Source of the DNA: Modestobacter sp. L9-4 | Lineage (GTDB): Bacteria; Actinomycetota; Actinomycetes; Mycobacteriales; Geodermatophilaceae | Reading direction: 5' to 3' | DNA length: 64,000 nucleotides | Assembly: GCF_019112525.1 (NCBI RefSeq) | Contig: NZ_CP077800.1 | Location: 2,046,001-2,110,000 of the forward strand | In this document: piece after piece, positions 34,825 to 43,432 of the stretch | Layout of the letters: each line of letters starts with the position of its first letter | Numbering within the stretch: the stretch's first letter is position 1 | The notes under the pieces: model-generated | Database searches by the model: none | Told to the model about the DNA's origin: nothing | Seen by the model: the letters and a program-made list of their open reading frames with translations, nothing else | Position numbers and translations under genes: made by a program

Positions 34825-36543
34825 GTGACTGCGACCGTCCAGCGCCCCGCCGACCCGACCACGAAGGCCGGTGGGTCCGCGTCCGTCCGCACCCGCCGGA
34901 TCCGGCAGGTCGCCCGCGACGTGCTCGGCTACACGGAGTTCCGCCCCGGCCAGGAGGACGCCATGAAGGCGGTCGCCGCGGGGCGCGACACCCTCGCCGT
35001 CCTGCCCTCGGGCGCGGGCAAGTCCGCGGTCTACACCGTCGCCGGGCTGCTGCTCGACGGGCCGGTCCTCGTCGTGTCCCCGCTGGTCGCCCTGCAGCGC
35101 GACCAGGTGCAGCGGCTGGAGGAGCTGGGCGAGGACGCGGTCGGGAAGGCGGCGGTGCTCAACTCCGGCCTCTCGGTGCTCGAGCACCAGGCCGTGCTGG
35201 ACGGCATGCGCGACGGGACGATCCGCTACTGCTTCCTGGCGCCGGAGCAGCTGGCCAAGCCCGAGGTCGTCGAGGCGATCCGCACCTCGGCCCCGGCGCT
35301 GTTCGTGGTCGACGAGGCGCACTGCGTCTCCGCCTGGGGCCACGACTTCCGCCCCGACTACCTGCGCCTCGGCGGGGTCGTGCAGCAGCTGGGCCACCCC
35401 ACGGTGCTCGCGCTGACGGCGACCGCCGCGCCGCCGGTGCGCGCCGAGATCGTCGAGCGGCTGGAGATGACCGAGCCGGAGGTCGTCGTCGCCGGCTTCG
35501 ACCGCCCGGAGATCCGGCTGGAGGTCGTCCACCACGCCGACGCCCAGCACAAGCACCACGCGATCCTGGACAAGGTCTGCGAGCTCAGCGGTGCCGGGAT
35601 CGGCATCCTCTACAGCGCCACCCGCAAGGGCACCGAGGAGTTCGCCGAGGGCCTGACCGGGCGCGGGCTGCGGGCCGCGGCCTACCACGCGGGGTTGAGG
35701 AAGAGCGACCGCGAGGAGGTCCAGCGCCGCTACATGGACGACGAGCTGGACGTCGTCGTCGCCACCACCGCCTTCGGCATGGGCATCGACAAGCCCGAGA
35801 CCCGCTTCGTGGTGCACGCCGAGCCCGCGGACTCCGTCGACAGCTACTACCAGGAGATCGGCCGCGCCGGGCGCGACGGCGAGCCGGCGGTCGCCGTCCT
35901 GGTGTACCGCCAGGAGGACCTCGGCATCCGCAAGTTCTTCGCCGCCGGGGCGCCCGCCGAGCAGGAGCTCCAGCAGGTCGCCGGGCTGGTGCGCGCCGGA
36001 GCCGAGGCCGGCATGGACGGCGTCGACGTCCACGAGCTGCGCGAGGAGACCGGCCGGGCGGCGACGCCGCTGGTGCGCGACCTGAACCTGCTCGAGCAGG
36101 CCGGCGCCGTCGTGCTCGACGACGACGGGACGGCGTCCCCGGCCCCGGGCGCCCCCGCGCCCGGTGAGGCCGCCGCGGCCGCCCGCGAGCTCGCCCAGCA
36201 GCACATCAAGGTCGACGAGAGCCGGATCGAGATGATGCGCGGCTACGCCGACACCACCGGCTGCCGCCGCCAGTACCTGCTCGGCTACTTCGGCGAGCAG
36301 CTCGACGAGCCGTGCGGCAACTGCGACAACTGCAGCGCGGGGTCCTCCCAGCAGCAGCACGCCGCCGACGCCGACCACCCGTTCCCGATCGACTCCGCGG
36401 TCGACCACTCCGAGTGGGGTCCGGGCCTGGTCATGCGGCACGAGGACGACCGGATCGTCGTCCTGTTCGAGGAGGTCGGCTACAAGACCCTCGCCCTGCA
36501 GGCCGTGATCGACCACGAACTGCTCCGCCGCCGCGCGGGCTGA
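34825..36543 (+). CDS. recQ: RecQ-family ATP-dependent DNA helicase
   Basis: A 572-residue superfamily 2 helicase. Walker A is LPSGAGKSAVYTVAG, the DEAH box is VVDEAHCVSAWGHDFRPDYLRL with the RecQ aromatic loop, and motif VI is YYQEIGRAGRDG. The RQC zinc cluster CRRQYLLGYFGEQLDEPCGNCDNC is near residue 475-500. No HRDC domain is seen. The last 60 residues (VDHSEWGPGLVMRHEDDRIVVLFEEVGYKTL) instead resemble the Tudor-like tail of UvrD/PcrA helicases. It unwinds DNA 3'-5' in recombination repair. GTG 34825 was chosen for its GGAAG/GGGG upstream tract; TTG 34792 is a longer option. Confidence 0.93.
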   Translation: MTATVQRPADPTTKAGGSASVRTRRIRQVARDVLGYTEFRPGQEDAMKAVAAGRDTLAVLPSGAGKSAVYTVAGLLLDGPVLVVSPLVALQRDQVQRLEELGEDAVGKAAVLNSGLSVLEHQAVLDGMRDGTIRYCFLAPEQLAKPEVVEAIRTSAPALFVVDEAHCVSAWGHDFRPDYLRLGGVVQQLGHPTVLALTATAAPPVRAEIVERLEMTEPEVVVAGFDRPEIRLEVVHHADAQHKHHAILDKVCELSGAGIGILYSATRKGTEEFAEGLTGRGLRAAAYHAGLRKSDREEVQRRYMDDELDVVVATTAFGMGIDKPETRFVVHAEPADSVDSYYQEIGRAGRDGEPAVAVLVYRQEDLGIRKFFAAGAPAEQELQQVAGLVRAGAEAGMDGVDVHELREETGRAATPLVRDLNLLEQAGAVVLDDDGTASPAPGAPAPGEAAAAARELAQQHIKVDESRIEMMRGYADTTGCRRQYLLGYFGEQLDEPCGNCDNCSAGSSQQQHAADADHPFPIDSAVDHSEWGPGLVMRHEDDRIVVLFEEVGYKTLALQAVIDHELLRRRAG

Positions 36544-36654
36544 CGTCCCCCGGCGAGGTGAACGGCCGCACCTGACCGTGCGTGACGGTCGAGCACACTG
36601 CGATCATCTGGGGTGGGACCGGGCAGTACGTGTCCGGCCGGGAGGAGTGCGCAC

Positions 36655-38316
36655 GTGAAGGTGCTGGGCATCAACGCGATCTACCACGACCCGTCGGCGG
36701 CGCTCGTCGTCGACGGCAGGGTCGTGGCCGCGGCAGAGGAGGAGCGCTTCAGCCGTCGCAAGCACGGCAAGCGCCCGCTGCCGTGGAGCGCCTGGGAGCT
36801 GCCTGAGCTCGCCGCGGCCTGGTGCCTGCGCGAGGCCGGCATCCGCCCCGAGGAGCTGGACGCGGTCGCCTACTCCTTCGACCCGGAGCTGATGGGCACC
36901 CCGGAGGACTCCGGGCTGTTCGACGACGGCGACGTGATGCGCAAGAAGTACGCCGAGATGGCGCCGGACTTCCTCGCCCACGCCCTGCCCGGCCTCGACC
37001 CGGCCAAGGTCCGCTTCGTCAAGCACCACGTCGCCCACGCGGCCTCCGCCGGCCTGGCCGCCCCCGCGCGCGGTGGCCTGCGGGACAACTCGGTGCTGGT
37101 GCTCGACGGCCGCGGCGAAGCGCACAGCCACCTCGCCGGCCGCTACGTCGACGGCCAGCTCGAGGTGCTCGCCGGCCAGGCGCTGCCGCACTCCCTGGGC
37201 CTGATGTACGAGGACCTCACCGACCACCTGGGCTTCCTGCGCAGCTCCGACGAGTTCAAGGTCATGGCGATGGCCTCCTACGGCAAGCCGCGCTTCGTCG
37301 GCGCGCTGTCGGAGTTCATCCGGGCCACCGACGACGGCGGCTTCCGCACGGACAAGATCGACTACACAGAGTTCGCCCCTCGCCTGGGCAAGGACGAGCC
37401 GTGGACCGAGGCGCACGCCGACCTGGCCGCCAGCGTCCAGCAGCGCCTGGAGGAGGTCCTCATCGACCTCGCCACCTGGGTGCACGCCCAGACCGGTGAC
37501 AAGGTGTTGACCCTCGCCGGCGGCACCGCGCTCAACTGCGTGGCCAACACCCGCATCCTGGCCGAGAGCCCCTTCGAGCAGGTCTGGGTGCAGCCGGCCG
37601 CCGGTGACGCCGGGACGGCGCTGGGTGCGGCCCTGCACGTGGCCCGCGAGCTCGGCGAGGACACCCAGCCGATGCCGGGCGCCGCCCTGGGCCGCGGCTG
37701 GACCGACGAGCAGATCGAGCAGGTGCTCATCACCGCCTCGATCGACTACGAGCGCCCGGACGACGTCGCCGAGGCCGTGGCCGAGGTGCTGGCCGACAAC
37801 GGCATCGTCGCCTGGTTCCAGGGCCGCAGCGAGTTCGGTCCGCGCGCGCTGGGCCGCCGCTCGCTGATGGCGCACCCCGGCTTCGAGGGCAACCTCGAGC
37901 GGATGAACGACGTCAAGGGCCGGGAGCAGTTCCGCCCGGTCGCGCCGATGGTGCTGCTGGAGAAGGCCCCGGAGATCTTCAGCCGCGGCCCGATCCCCTC
38001 GCCGTACATGCTCTTCGTGCACGACGTGGCGCCGGAGTGGCGGGAGAAGATCCCCACCGTCACCCACGTGGACGGCACCGCGCGCATCCAGACGATCGAC
38101 CCCGAGGTCGACCCGCTGGTGCACCGGATGATCTCCGCCTTCGAGCGGCGCACCGGGCTGCCGATCGTGGTCAACACCAGCCTGAACACCGCCGGACGCC
38201 CGATGGTCGACGACCCGCGGGACGCCCTGGAGTGCTTCGGCTCGGCCCCGGTCGACCTGCTGGCCATCGGCCCGTTCGTCGTCCGCCGCCCGAAGGCGAC
38301 GCCGCGACCCGCCTGA
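36655..38316 (+). CDS. NodU/CmcH family carbamoyltransferase
   Basis: A 553-residue O-carbamoyltransferase. The N-terminal Kae1-like domain opens VKVLGINAIYHDPSAALVVDG and has the metal motif FVKHHVAHAAS near residue 120-130. The C-terminal YrdC-like part includes WFQGRSEFGPRALGRRSLMAHP and REQFRPVAPMVL, which bind carbamoyl phosphate. Such enzymes carbamoylate hydroxyls of antibiotics, nodulation factors or glycans. The GTG at 36655 has GGAGGAG six bases upstream. There is no biosynthetic cluster around it, so the acceptor is unknown. It ends in a textbook terminator. Confidence 0.9.
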   Translation: MKVLGINAIYHDPSAALVVDGRVVAAAEEERFSRRKHGKRPLPWSAWELPELAAAWCLREAGIRPEELDAVAYSFDPELMGTPEDSGLFDDGDVMRKKYAEMAPDFLAHALPGLDPAKVRFVKHHVAHAASAGLAAPARGGLRDNSVLVLDGRGEAHSHLAGRYVDGQLEVLAGQALPHSLGLMYEDLTDHLGFLRSSDEFKVMAMASYGKPRFVGALSEFIRATDDGGFRTDKIDYTEFAPRLGKDEPWTEAHADLAASVQQRLEEVLIDLATWVHAQTGDKVLTLAGGTALNCVANTRILAESPFEQVWVQPAAGDAGTALGAALHVARELGEDTQPMPGAALGRGWTDEQIEQVLITASIDYERPDDVAEAVAEVLADNGIVAWFQGRSEFGPRALGRRSLMAHPGFEGNLERMNDVKGREQFRPVAPMVLLEKAPEIFSRGPIPSPYMLFVHDVAPEWREKIPTVTHVDGTARIQTIDPEVDPLVHRMISAFERRTGLPIVVNTSLNTAGRPMVDDPRDALECFGSAPVDLLAIGPFVVRRPKATPRPA

Positions 38317-38332
38317 GACACCGACGTACCGG

Positions 38333-38366
38333 AACGCCCCGTCACCCCTTCGGGTGACGGGGCGTT
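38333..38366 (+). terminator. intrinsic terminator after the carbamoyltransferase gene
   Basis: A perfect 15-bp stem including AACGCCCCGTCACCC, with loop CTTC, followed by TTTCC. It is the most canonical terminator in the window, starting 17 bases after the stop. Confidence 0.85.
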
Positions 38367-38443
38367 TCCGCAGGTGGGCCCGGGGGCACCCAGCGACTCG
38401 GCCCACCGAGACCCAGTGGGCCCCCACACTCTTGGAGGACCCC

Positions 38444-38917
38444 ATGTCCACAGCAGACCTCCCGGGCGCCGGCTCCCGCGGCATGACCTGGCCGCAGCAG
38501 CTGTCCCTGGCCTTCGGCGTGATCTACACGCTGATCGGCGTCATCGGCTTCTTCATCACCGGCTTCGGCGACTTCTTCGGCAACATGAACGGGTCGTCGA
38601 TGACCCACGACGACACCCTGCTCGGGTTCATGATCAACCCGGCGCACAACGTCGTCCACATCCTCATCGGCCTGGCCGGGATCGCGCTGTCCCGCACGCT
38701 GAAGAGCGCCCGCACCTACGGCCTGCTGCTGCTGGTCGGCTACGGGGCCGCGTTCGTCTACGGCGTCATCGCCGTCGGCAAGGACTGGGACTTCCTGAAC
38801 CTGAACTGGGCCGACAACATCCTGCACATCGTCACCGCGATCGTGGGCGCCGTCATCGCCTTCGGCCCGGTCAAGACCATCACGCAGGAGCGCGGCCGCA
38901 ACGCCTCGCTCCGCTGA
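38444..38917 (+). CDS. DUF4383 family membrane protein
   Basis: A 157-residue membrane protein with four hydrophobic helices (about residues 18-42, 65-85, 95-115, 128-145). NPAHNVVHILIGLAGIALSR in helix 2 and NWADNILHIVTAIVGAVIAF in helix 4 are the paired N-x-x-H motifs of DUF4383, a family common in actinobacteria with unknown function. GGAGGA lies directly upstream of the ATG. It is monocistronic between two hairpin terminators. Confidence 0.85.
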   Translation: MSTADLPGAGSRGMTWPQQLSLAFGVIYTLIGVIGFFITGFGDFFGNMNGSSMTHDDTLLGFMINPAHNVVHILIGLAGIALSRTLKSARTYGLLLLVGYGAAFVYGVIAVGKDWDFLNLNWADNILHIVTAIVGAVIAFGPVKTITQERGRNASLR

Positions 38918-38948
38918 CCGGTCCCGGGGCCACCGCCCCGGACCTGGC

Positions 38949-38990
38949 ACGCCACCGCCCGGACACCACTCGGTGTCCGGGCGGTGGCGT
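38949..38990 (+). terminator. strong bidirectional hairpin between convergent genes
   Basis: A 19-bp perfect stem with loop ACTC (left arm ACGCCACCGCCCGGACACC) between the DUF4383 gene and the convergent small membrane-protein gene. Confidence 0.8.
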
Positions 38991-39001
38991 GTCCGGACCC
39001 G

Positions 39002-39199
39002 TCAGCGCACCCGGGCCCGGCGGAACAGGAAGGCGCCCACGGCGGCCAGGACGACGCCCACGACCAGCTGCGCGATCCCCACGCCGGCGCGGTCGCTGCT
39101 GAACCAGGTGGTCGCGGTGAGCACCAGGACGGCGGCGACGCCGAGCACGAAGAGGGCGACGAGCCGCTCGCGCCGGCTGCGGGGGTCCGGTGAGGTCAT
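39002..39199 (-). CDS. small two-helix membrane protein
   Basis: A 65-residue protein with an Arg-rich N-terminus (MTSPDPRSRRERL), two transmembrane helices (about residues 13-33 and 39-59) and a basic tail RRARVR. No family is recognised. A -10-like TAGGGT lies six bases before the ATG, so the transcript is probably leaderless. A strong terminator sits 11 bases past the stop, which supports a real gene. Confidence 0.65.
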   Translation of the reverse strand: MTSPDPRSRRERLVALFVLGVAAVLVLTATTWFSSDRAGVGIAQLVVGVVLAAVGAFLFRRARVR

Positions 39200-39205
39200 G
39201 TGCCG

Positions 39206-39211
39206 ACCCTA
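39206..39211 (-). promoter_or_regulatory. -10 box of the small membrane-protein gene, likely leaderless
   Basis: The minus strand reads TAGGGT six bases before ATG 39199, with no ribosome site between. Confidence 0.4.
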
Positions 39212-39288
39212 GCGACGGCCGCATCGGCCAGGATGGACCGACCGCGCCGCCACCCGGCGCGCGGCTGAGGAACCCGGCAGGAGCCCCC

Positions 39289-39672
39289 ATGCGGATCGCC
39301 ATGACCAGCGTCTTCGTCGACGACCAGGAGAAGGCGCTGCGGTTCTACACCGACGTCCTCGGCTTCGTCGTCAAGAACGACGTCCCCGTGGGTGAGCACC
39401 GGTGGCTCACCGTCGTGTCCGCGCAGGGCCCGGACGGCGTCGAGCTGGTGCTCGAGCCCGACCAGCACCCGGCGGCGCGGGCGTTCAAGCAGGCGCTGGT
39501 CGCCGACGGCATCCCGTTCACCGCGTTCGCCGTGGACGACGTCCGCGCCGAGCACGCACGGCTGAGCGCGGCCGGTGTCCGGTTCGTCCAGCCGCCGCTG
39601 TCCATGGGCCCGATGACGGTCGCCGTCCTCGACGACACCTGCGGCAACCTGATCCAGCTCGCCGGCGCCTGA
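39289..39672 (+). CDS. VOC (glyoxalase/bleomycin resistance) family protein
   Basis: A 127-residue protein with one vicinal-oxygen-chelate unit. MTSVFVDDQEKALRFYTDVLGFVV is the first beta-alpha-beta module, and AVDDVRAEHARLSAAGVRFVQPP to DDTCGNLIQLAGA the second. Typical metal ligands are less obvious than in true glyoxalase I. AGGAG lies upstream of the ATG. It is convergent with the LCP gene (24-base gap). Members may be lyases, dioxygenases or drug-binding proteins; substrate unknown. Confidence 0.85.
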   Translation: MRIAMTSVFVDDQEKALRFYTDVLGFVVKNDVPVGEHRWLTVVSAQGPDGVELVLEPDQHPAARAFKQALVADGIPFTAFAVDDVRAEHARLSAAGVRFVQPPLSMGPMTVAVLDDTCGNLIQLAGA

Positions 39673-39696
39673 CCGCCCCGGGTCGGGCGCCGGGCG

Positions 39697-41346
39697 TCAG
39701 CGGCCGAGGTTGTCCGGCTCGCCCGCCTCCAGCGCCGCGGCGGCCTGCGCCGGGTCGAAGGCGCAGGCGTCGGTGACCTCGGCCGGCACCCCGCCGTTGC
39801 CGGCCGGTGCCGGAGCGGCCGACAGCGGCGCGCTGGACGTGGCGGGGGCCTCCGACGTCGCGGGGGCCTCCGACGTCGCCGGGGCGGTCGTGTCGCCGCC
39901 GCCGGACGGCTGGGCCGGGTGCAGGGCCTCCTGCACCAGCGACCGGATCCGGTCGTAGTCCGGGTAGGCCGGGTTGATCACCGTGGAGTCGAACACGACG
40001 CTGCGGATCCCGGCGTCCTTGACCTGGAAGGCCAGGTCCACGACGTCCCCGAGCTCGCTGGAGGGGACGTCGGAGCTGACGATGTCCGAGGTCGTGCGGG
40101 CCAGCTCCTGGTAGCGGGACAGCAGCTTCACCGGGTCGGCGGAGTCGACGATGGCCTGCAGGACGCAGCGCTGGCGGTCCATCCGCAGGTAGTCCGACAA
40201 CCCGAAGCGCCCGCGGGCGAAGTCGAGCGCCTCGACGCCGTCCATGTGCTGGTCGGGGCCGGGGGCGATGTAGCGGTCGGGCAGCGTCTTGGTGGCGGTG
40301 TCGCCGTTGACCGGCACGTAGTAGTTGACGTTCAGCGTCAGCCCGCCCAGGGCGTCGACCAGCCGGCTGAACCCGTCGAGGTTGACCAGCACGTAGTAGT
40401 CGATGTGCAGGCCCAGGGCCTCACCGACACCGAGCTTGAGCCAGTCGGCGCCGGCGTCGTCGGTCGGGCCCAGGACGTCGGGGTGGGCGGCCGGCCCGTT
40501 GCGGTAGACCGCGTTGAGCAGGCTCTCGCTCTCGCTGCCGGCGTCGAAGCCGTCGGGGTACAGGGCGGCCAGCGGGCTGTCCTCGGGGAACGGGAGGTCC
40601 TCGAGGTTGCGCGGCAGGCTGAACAGCGTCGTCGCACCGGTGTCCAGCTGCACGTTCGCCACGATCACCGTGTCGGTGCGCACGCCCTCGCGCCCGGCCC
40701 CGCCGTCGCCGCCCAGCAGCAGGATGTTGACCTCGTCCTGACCGCCGAAGGGCACGGTCCGGTCGGCGGGCTGGGTGACCGTGGCGCTGTCGCCGTCGTC
40801 GAAGACGGTGTCGAGCAGGTTGCGCTGGGCGACGGCGAGCTGCACGCCCCAGGCGGCCGGGACGACGACGGCCGCGCACAGCAGGGTGACCACACCGGCG
40901 CCGACGCCCCGCTGCCAGGGGCGCAGCCGCCGGGGCCGCACGGCCCGGTAGCCGGTGACGACGACGAGCAGCCAGCCCAGCGCGAGGACGACGATCCCGG
41001 CGATGATCCAGCGCAGTGCCGTCGAGTCGACGGCGAGCCGGACGACACCCCGCTGGGCGTGGGTGGCCACGACCAGCCCGCCGACGACGAGCAGCAGGAA
41101 CAGGGCCAGCAGCGCGGCGCCGACCTTGCGCCGCCCGGTGGCCAGGAACGCCGTCCCGGGGACGACGGTGCCGGCGACGGTCAGCAGCAGCGCCGAGCCG
41201 AAGCCGGCGGCGCGGCGCCGCGTGCGGCGGTGGGCGTGGGGCGCGCGGTCGGGATCGACGTACGCCGAGCTCCCGGTACGAGCCGGGGGCTCGGAGGGGT
41301 CGGCGCCGTGCCGCGATCGCCGGAGCGGGTTGGCGTCGTCGCTCAC
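39697..41346 (-). CDS. LytR-CpsA-Psr (LCP) family protein
   Basis: A 549-residue membrane-anchored protein. The N-terminal 45 residues are Arg-rich and cytosolic, followed by about four hydrophobic helices (about 50-200). The LCP catalytic domain (about 225-470) contains DEVNILLLGGDGGAGREGVRTDTVIVANV, LFSLPRNLEDLPFP and DFARGRFGLSDYLRMDRQRCVLQAIVD, with the Asp/Arg residues that bind polyprenyl pyrophosphate. LCP enzymes ligate cell-wall polymers such as arabinogalactan or teichoic acids to peptidoglycan. The C-terminus is a Pro/Ala/Ser/Thr-rich tail with a SEAPAT repeat. GTG 41346 is taken as start; no clear ribosome site is visible. Confidence 0.88.
   Translation of the reverse strand: MSDDANPLRRSRHGADPSEPPARTGSSAYVDPDRAPHAHRRTRRRAAGFGSALLLTVAGTVVPGTAFLATGRRKVGAALLALFLLLVVGGLVVATHAQRGVVRLAVDSTALRWIIAGIVVLALGWLLVVVTGYRAVRPRRLRPWQRGVGAGVVTLLCAAVVVPAAWGVQLAVAQRNLLDTVFDDGDSATVTQPADRTVPFGGQDEVNILLLGGDGGAGREGVRTDTVIVANVQLDTGATTLFSLPRNLEDLPFPEDSPLAALYPDGFDAGSESESLLNAVYRNGPAAHPDVLGPTDDAGADWLKLGVGEALGLHIDYYVLVNLDGFSRLVDALGGLTLNVNYYVPVNGDTATKTLPDRYIAPGPDQHMDGVEALDFARGRFGLSDYLRMDRQRCVLQAIVDSADPVKLLSRYQELARTTSDIVSSDVPSSELGDVVDLAFQVKDAGIRSVVFDSTVINPAYPDYDRIRSLVQEALHPAQPSGGGDTTAPATSEAPATSEAPATSSAPLSAAPAPAGNGGVPAEVTDACAFDPAQAAAALEAGEPDNLGR
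39842..39877 (-). repeat. 18-bp tandem repeat in the LCP C-terminal tail
   Basis: GCGGGGGCCTCCGACGTC occurs twice head to tail (39842-39859 and 39860-39877), followed by a degenerate third unit. It encodes the SEAPAT repeats. Confidence 0.8.
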
Positions 41347-41511
41347 GCGACGATCACGCGCGCCGGGAACTCGGTCATTCGACCATGATCGCACCGATCC
41401 CGCCCCACGCCACCAGCGTGACCTCCCACAACTCACCCACAGGAGGTGCTACCGGCCCGCCGCGCCTGCCGGTGAGGCGGTGCACACCGGGCCGTCACCG
41501 CCCTGGTCACG

Positions 41512-41517
41512 TACGTT
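41512..41517 (+). promoter_or_regulatory. candidate -10 box of the acyl-ACP desaturase gene
   Basis: TACGTT lies 35 bases before the GTG start and would give a short leader carrying the AGGAGG ribosome site. Confidence 0.35.
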
Positions 41518-41551
41518 GAGAGGTCCGCAGGCAGGGACCCAGGAGGCCACC

Positions 41552-42514
41552 GTGTCGAAGACGCCGACCGAGGCAGCACTGCTGATCGAGCTGGAGTCGG
41601 TGGTCGAGGAGAACCTCGACCGCCACCTCGGCCTGGCCCAGGAGTGGCACCCGCACGACTACGTGCCCTGGTCCCAGGGCCGCGACTTCGCCTTCCTCGG
41701 CGGTGAGGACTGGGCACCGGAGCAGTCGAAGCTGGACGAGACCGCCAAGGCGGCCATGTTCACCAACCTGCTGACCGAGGACAACCTGCCCAGCTACCAC
41801 CGGGAGATCGCCACCCGCTTCGGCCGCGACGGCGCCTGGGGCACCTGGGTGGGCCGCTGGACGGCGGAGGAGAACCGGCACGGCATCGCGCTGCGCGACT
41901 ACCTGGTGGTCACCCGCGGGGTCGACCCGGTCGAGCTAGAGCGCGCCCGGATGGACTACATGACCTCGGGCTACGACTCAGGCGACAAGACCGCGCTGGA
42001 GGCCGTCGCCTACGTGTCCTTCCAGGAGCTCGCGACCCGGGTCAGCCACCGCAACACCGGCAAGGCCACCGGCGACCCGATCGCCGACCGGCTGCTCGCC
42101 CGCATCGCCAAGGACGAGAACCTGCACATGGTCTTCTACCGCAACATCGTCTCCGCGGCGTTCGACATCGCCCCGGACGAGACGATGCGCGCGGTCGCCG
42201 ACGAGGTCATGCGCTTCGAGATGCCCGGCGCCTCGATGGCCGGGTTCCGCAAGAACTCCGTGCTCATCGCCAAGGCCGGCATCTACGACCTGCGGCTGCA
42301 CCACGACGAGGTCATCTCCCCGGTGCTGCGCGCCTGGAAGGTGTTCGAGCGCACCAACCTCGGCCCGGCCGGCGAGCAGGCCCGCGAGGACCTGGCCCGG
42401 TTCATGACCGGCCTCGACGCCCAGGCCACCAAGTTCGTGGAGAGCCGCGACCGCATGCGCGCCCGCCTGCAGGCCCGGTCCGACTCGGAGATCGCCCCCC
42501 TCTCGCAGGCGTGA
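41552..42514 (+). CDS. desA: acyl-[acyl-carrier-protein] desaturase (ferritin-like)
   Basis: A 320-residue diiron desaturase of the DesA/stearoyl-ACP desaturase family. The two iron-binding helices carry EENRHGIALRDY (ExxH) and KDENLHMVFYRN (ExxH), and GYDSGDKTALEAVAYVSFQELATRVSHRNTG is conserved between them. It introduces a double bond into acyl chains using O2 and reduced ferredoxin, in the cytosol. The GTG at 41552 has AGGAGG five bases upstream. It is transcribed alone, divergent from the LCP gene, and followed two bases after the stop by a dispersed palindromic repeat. Confidence 0.92.
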   Translation: MSKTPTEAALLIELESVVEENLDRHLGLAQEWHPHDYVPWSQGRDFAFLGGEDWAPEQSKLDETAKAAMFTNLLTEDNLPSYHREIATRFGRDGAWGTWVGRWTAEENRHGIALRDYLVVTRGVDPVELERARMDYMTSGYDSGDKTALEAVAYVSFQELATRVSHRNTGKATGDPIADRLLARIAKDENLHMVFYRNIVSAAFDIAPDETMRAVADEVMRFEMPGASMAGFRKNSVLIAKAGIYDLRLHHDEVISPVLRAWKVFERTNLGPAGEQAREDLARFMTGLDAQATKFVESRDRMRARLQARSDSEIAPLSQA

Positions 42515-42516
42515 GC

Positions 42517-42555
42517 GGAGTGGGTTCGTCGGCCTGAGCCGGACGGATCCACTCC
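42517..42555. repeat. dispersed palindromic repeat, GGAGTGGATCC family, copy 2
   Basis: A 39-bp element with 30 of 39 bases identical to 13378-13416, the outer arms being best conserved (GGAGTGGGTTCG and CGGATCCACTCC). It begins two bases after the desaturase stop and ends just before the xthA -10 box. Confidence 0.65.
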
Positions 42556-42558
42556 GCC

Positions 42559-42564
42559 TAGGCT
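42559..42564 (+). promoter_or_regulatory. -10 box of xthA, possibly leaderless
   Basis: TAGGCT lies eight bases before GTG 42573; GGGAG in the spacer could alternatively act as a very close ribosome site. Confidence 0.4.
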
Positions 42565-42572
42565 CGGGAGCC

Positions 42573-43373
42573 GTGCGCCTCGCCACCTGGAACGTGAACT
42601 CCATCCGCAGCCGAGCCGACCGGGTGGAGGCGTGGCTGCAGCGCAGCGACGTCGACGTCCTGGCGCTGCAGGAGACCAAGTGCAAGGACGAGCAGTTCCC
42701 GTTCCAGCGCTTCCAGGCGCTCGGCTACGAGGTGGCTCACGTCGGCCACTCGCAGTGGAACGGCGTCGCGCTGCTGTCCCGGGTCGGGCTGGACGACGTG
42801 CAGGTCGGCTTCCCGGGCATGCCGTCATGGGCGAAGGACGACGCGGAGCCGGTCGCCGAGGCCCGCGCGATCGGCGCCACCTGCGGCGGGGTGCGGGTGT
42901 GGAGCCTCTACGTGCCCAACGGGCGCAGCCTCACCGACCCGCACCTGCAGTACAAGCTCGAGTGGCTGGAGGCGCTGCGGGTCAGTGCCGCCGGCTGGCT
43001 CAGCGAGGACGCCGAGGCCCAGGTCGCGCTGGTCGGTGACTGGAACATCGCCCCGCAGGACGACGACGTGTGGGACATGGGCGTCTTCGCCAACTCCACC
43101 CACGTGTCGCCGACCGAGCGGGCCGCCTTCGCCGCGGTCGTCGAGGCGGGCTTCACCGACGTCGTCCGGCCGTACACGCCCGGCCCGGGCGTCTACACCT
43201 ACTGGGACTACACGCAGCTGCGCTTCCCGCGCCGGGAGGGCATGCGGATCGACTTCCAGCTCTGCTCCCCCGCCCTCGCCCGGCGGGTGTCCGACGCCCG
43301 GATCGACCGCGAGGAGCGCAAGGGCAAGGGCGCCAGCGACCACGCCCCGGTGGTCGTCGAACTGGCCGGATGA
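42573..43373 (+). CDS. xthA: exodeoxyribonuclease III / AP endonuclease
   Basis: A 266-residue EEP-fold nuclease. Catalytic motifs are RLATWNVNSIRSR (Asn), LALQETKCKDEQFP (Glu), LVGDWNIAPQDDDVWD (Asp/Asn), YTYWDY and RIDFQL (Asp), and the final GASDHAPVVVEL (Asp-His pair). It cleaves DNA 5' to abasic sites and removes 3' blocks in base excision repair. Length equals E. coli Xth (268). A radical SAM DNA-repair-like gene follows 59 bases downstream, so the two may share a transcript. Confidence 0.95.
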   Translation: MRLATWNVNSIRSRADRVEAWLQRSDVDVLALQETKCKDEQFPFQRFQALGYEVAHVGHSQWNGVALLSRVGLDDVQVGFPGMPSWAKDDAEPVAEARAIGATCGGVRVWSLYVPNGRSLTDPHLQYKLEWLEALRVSAAGWLSEDAEAQVALVGDWNIAPQDDDVWDMGVFANSTHVSPTERAAFAAVVEAGFTDVVRPYTPGPGVYTYWDYTQLRFPRREGMRIDFQLCSPALARRVSDARIDREERKGKGASDHAPVVVELAG

Positions 43374-43432
43374 GCCCTGCGACACGCCGCTGATCTGGAA
43401 GGACGGCGTCCGGTGGGCCGTTGACACAGGCG

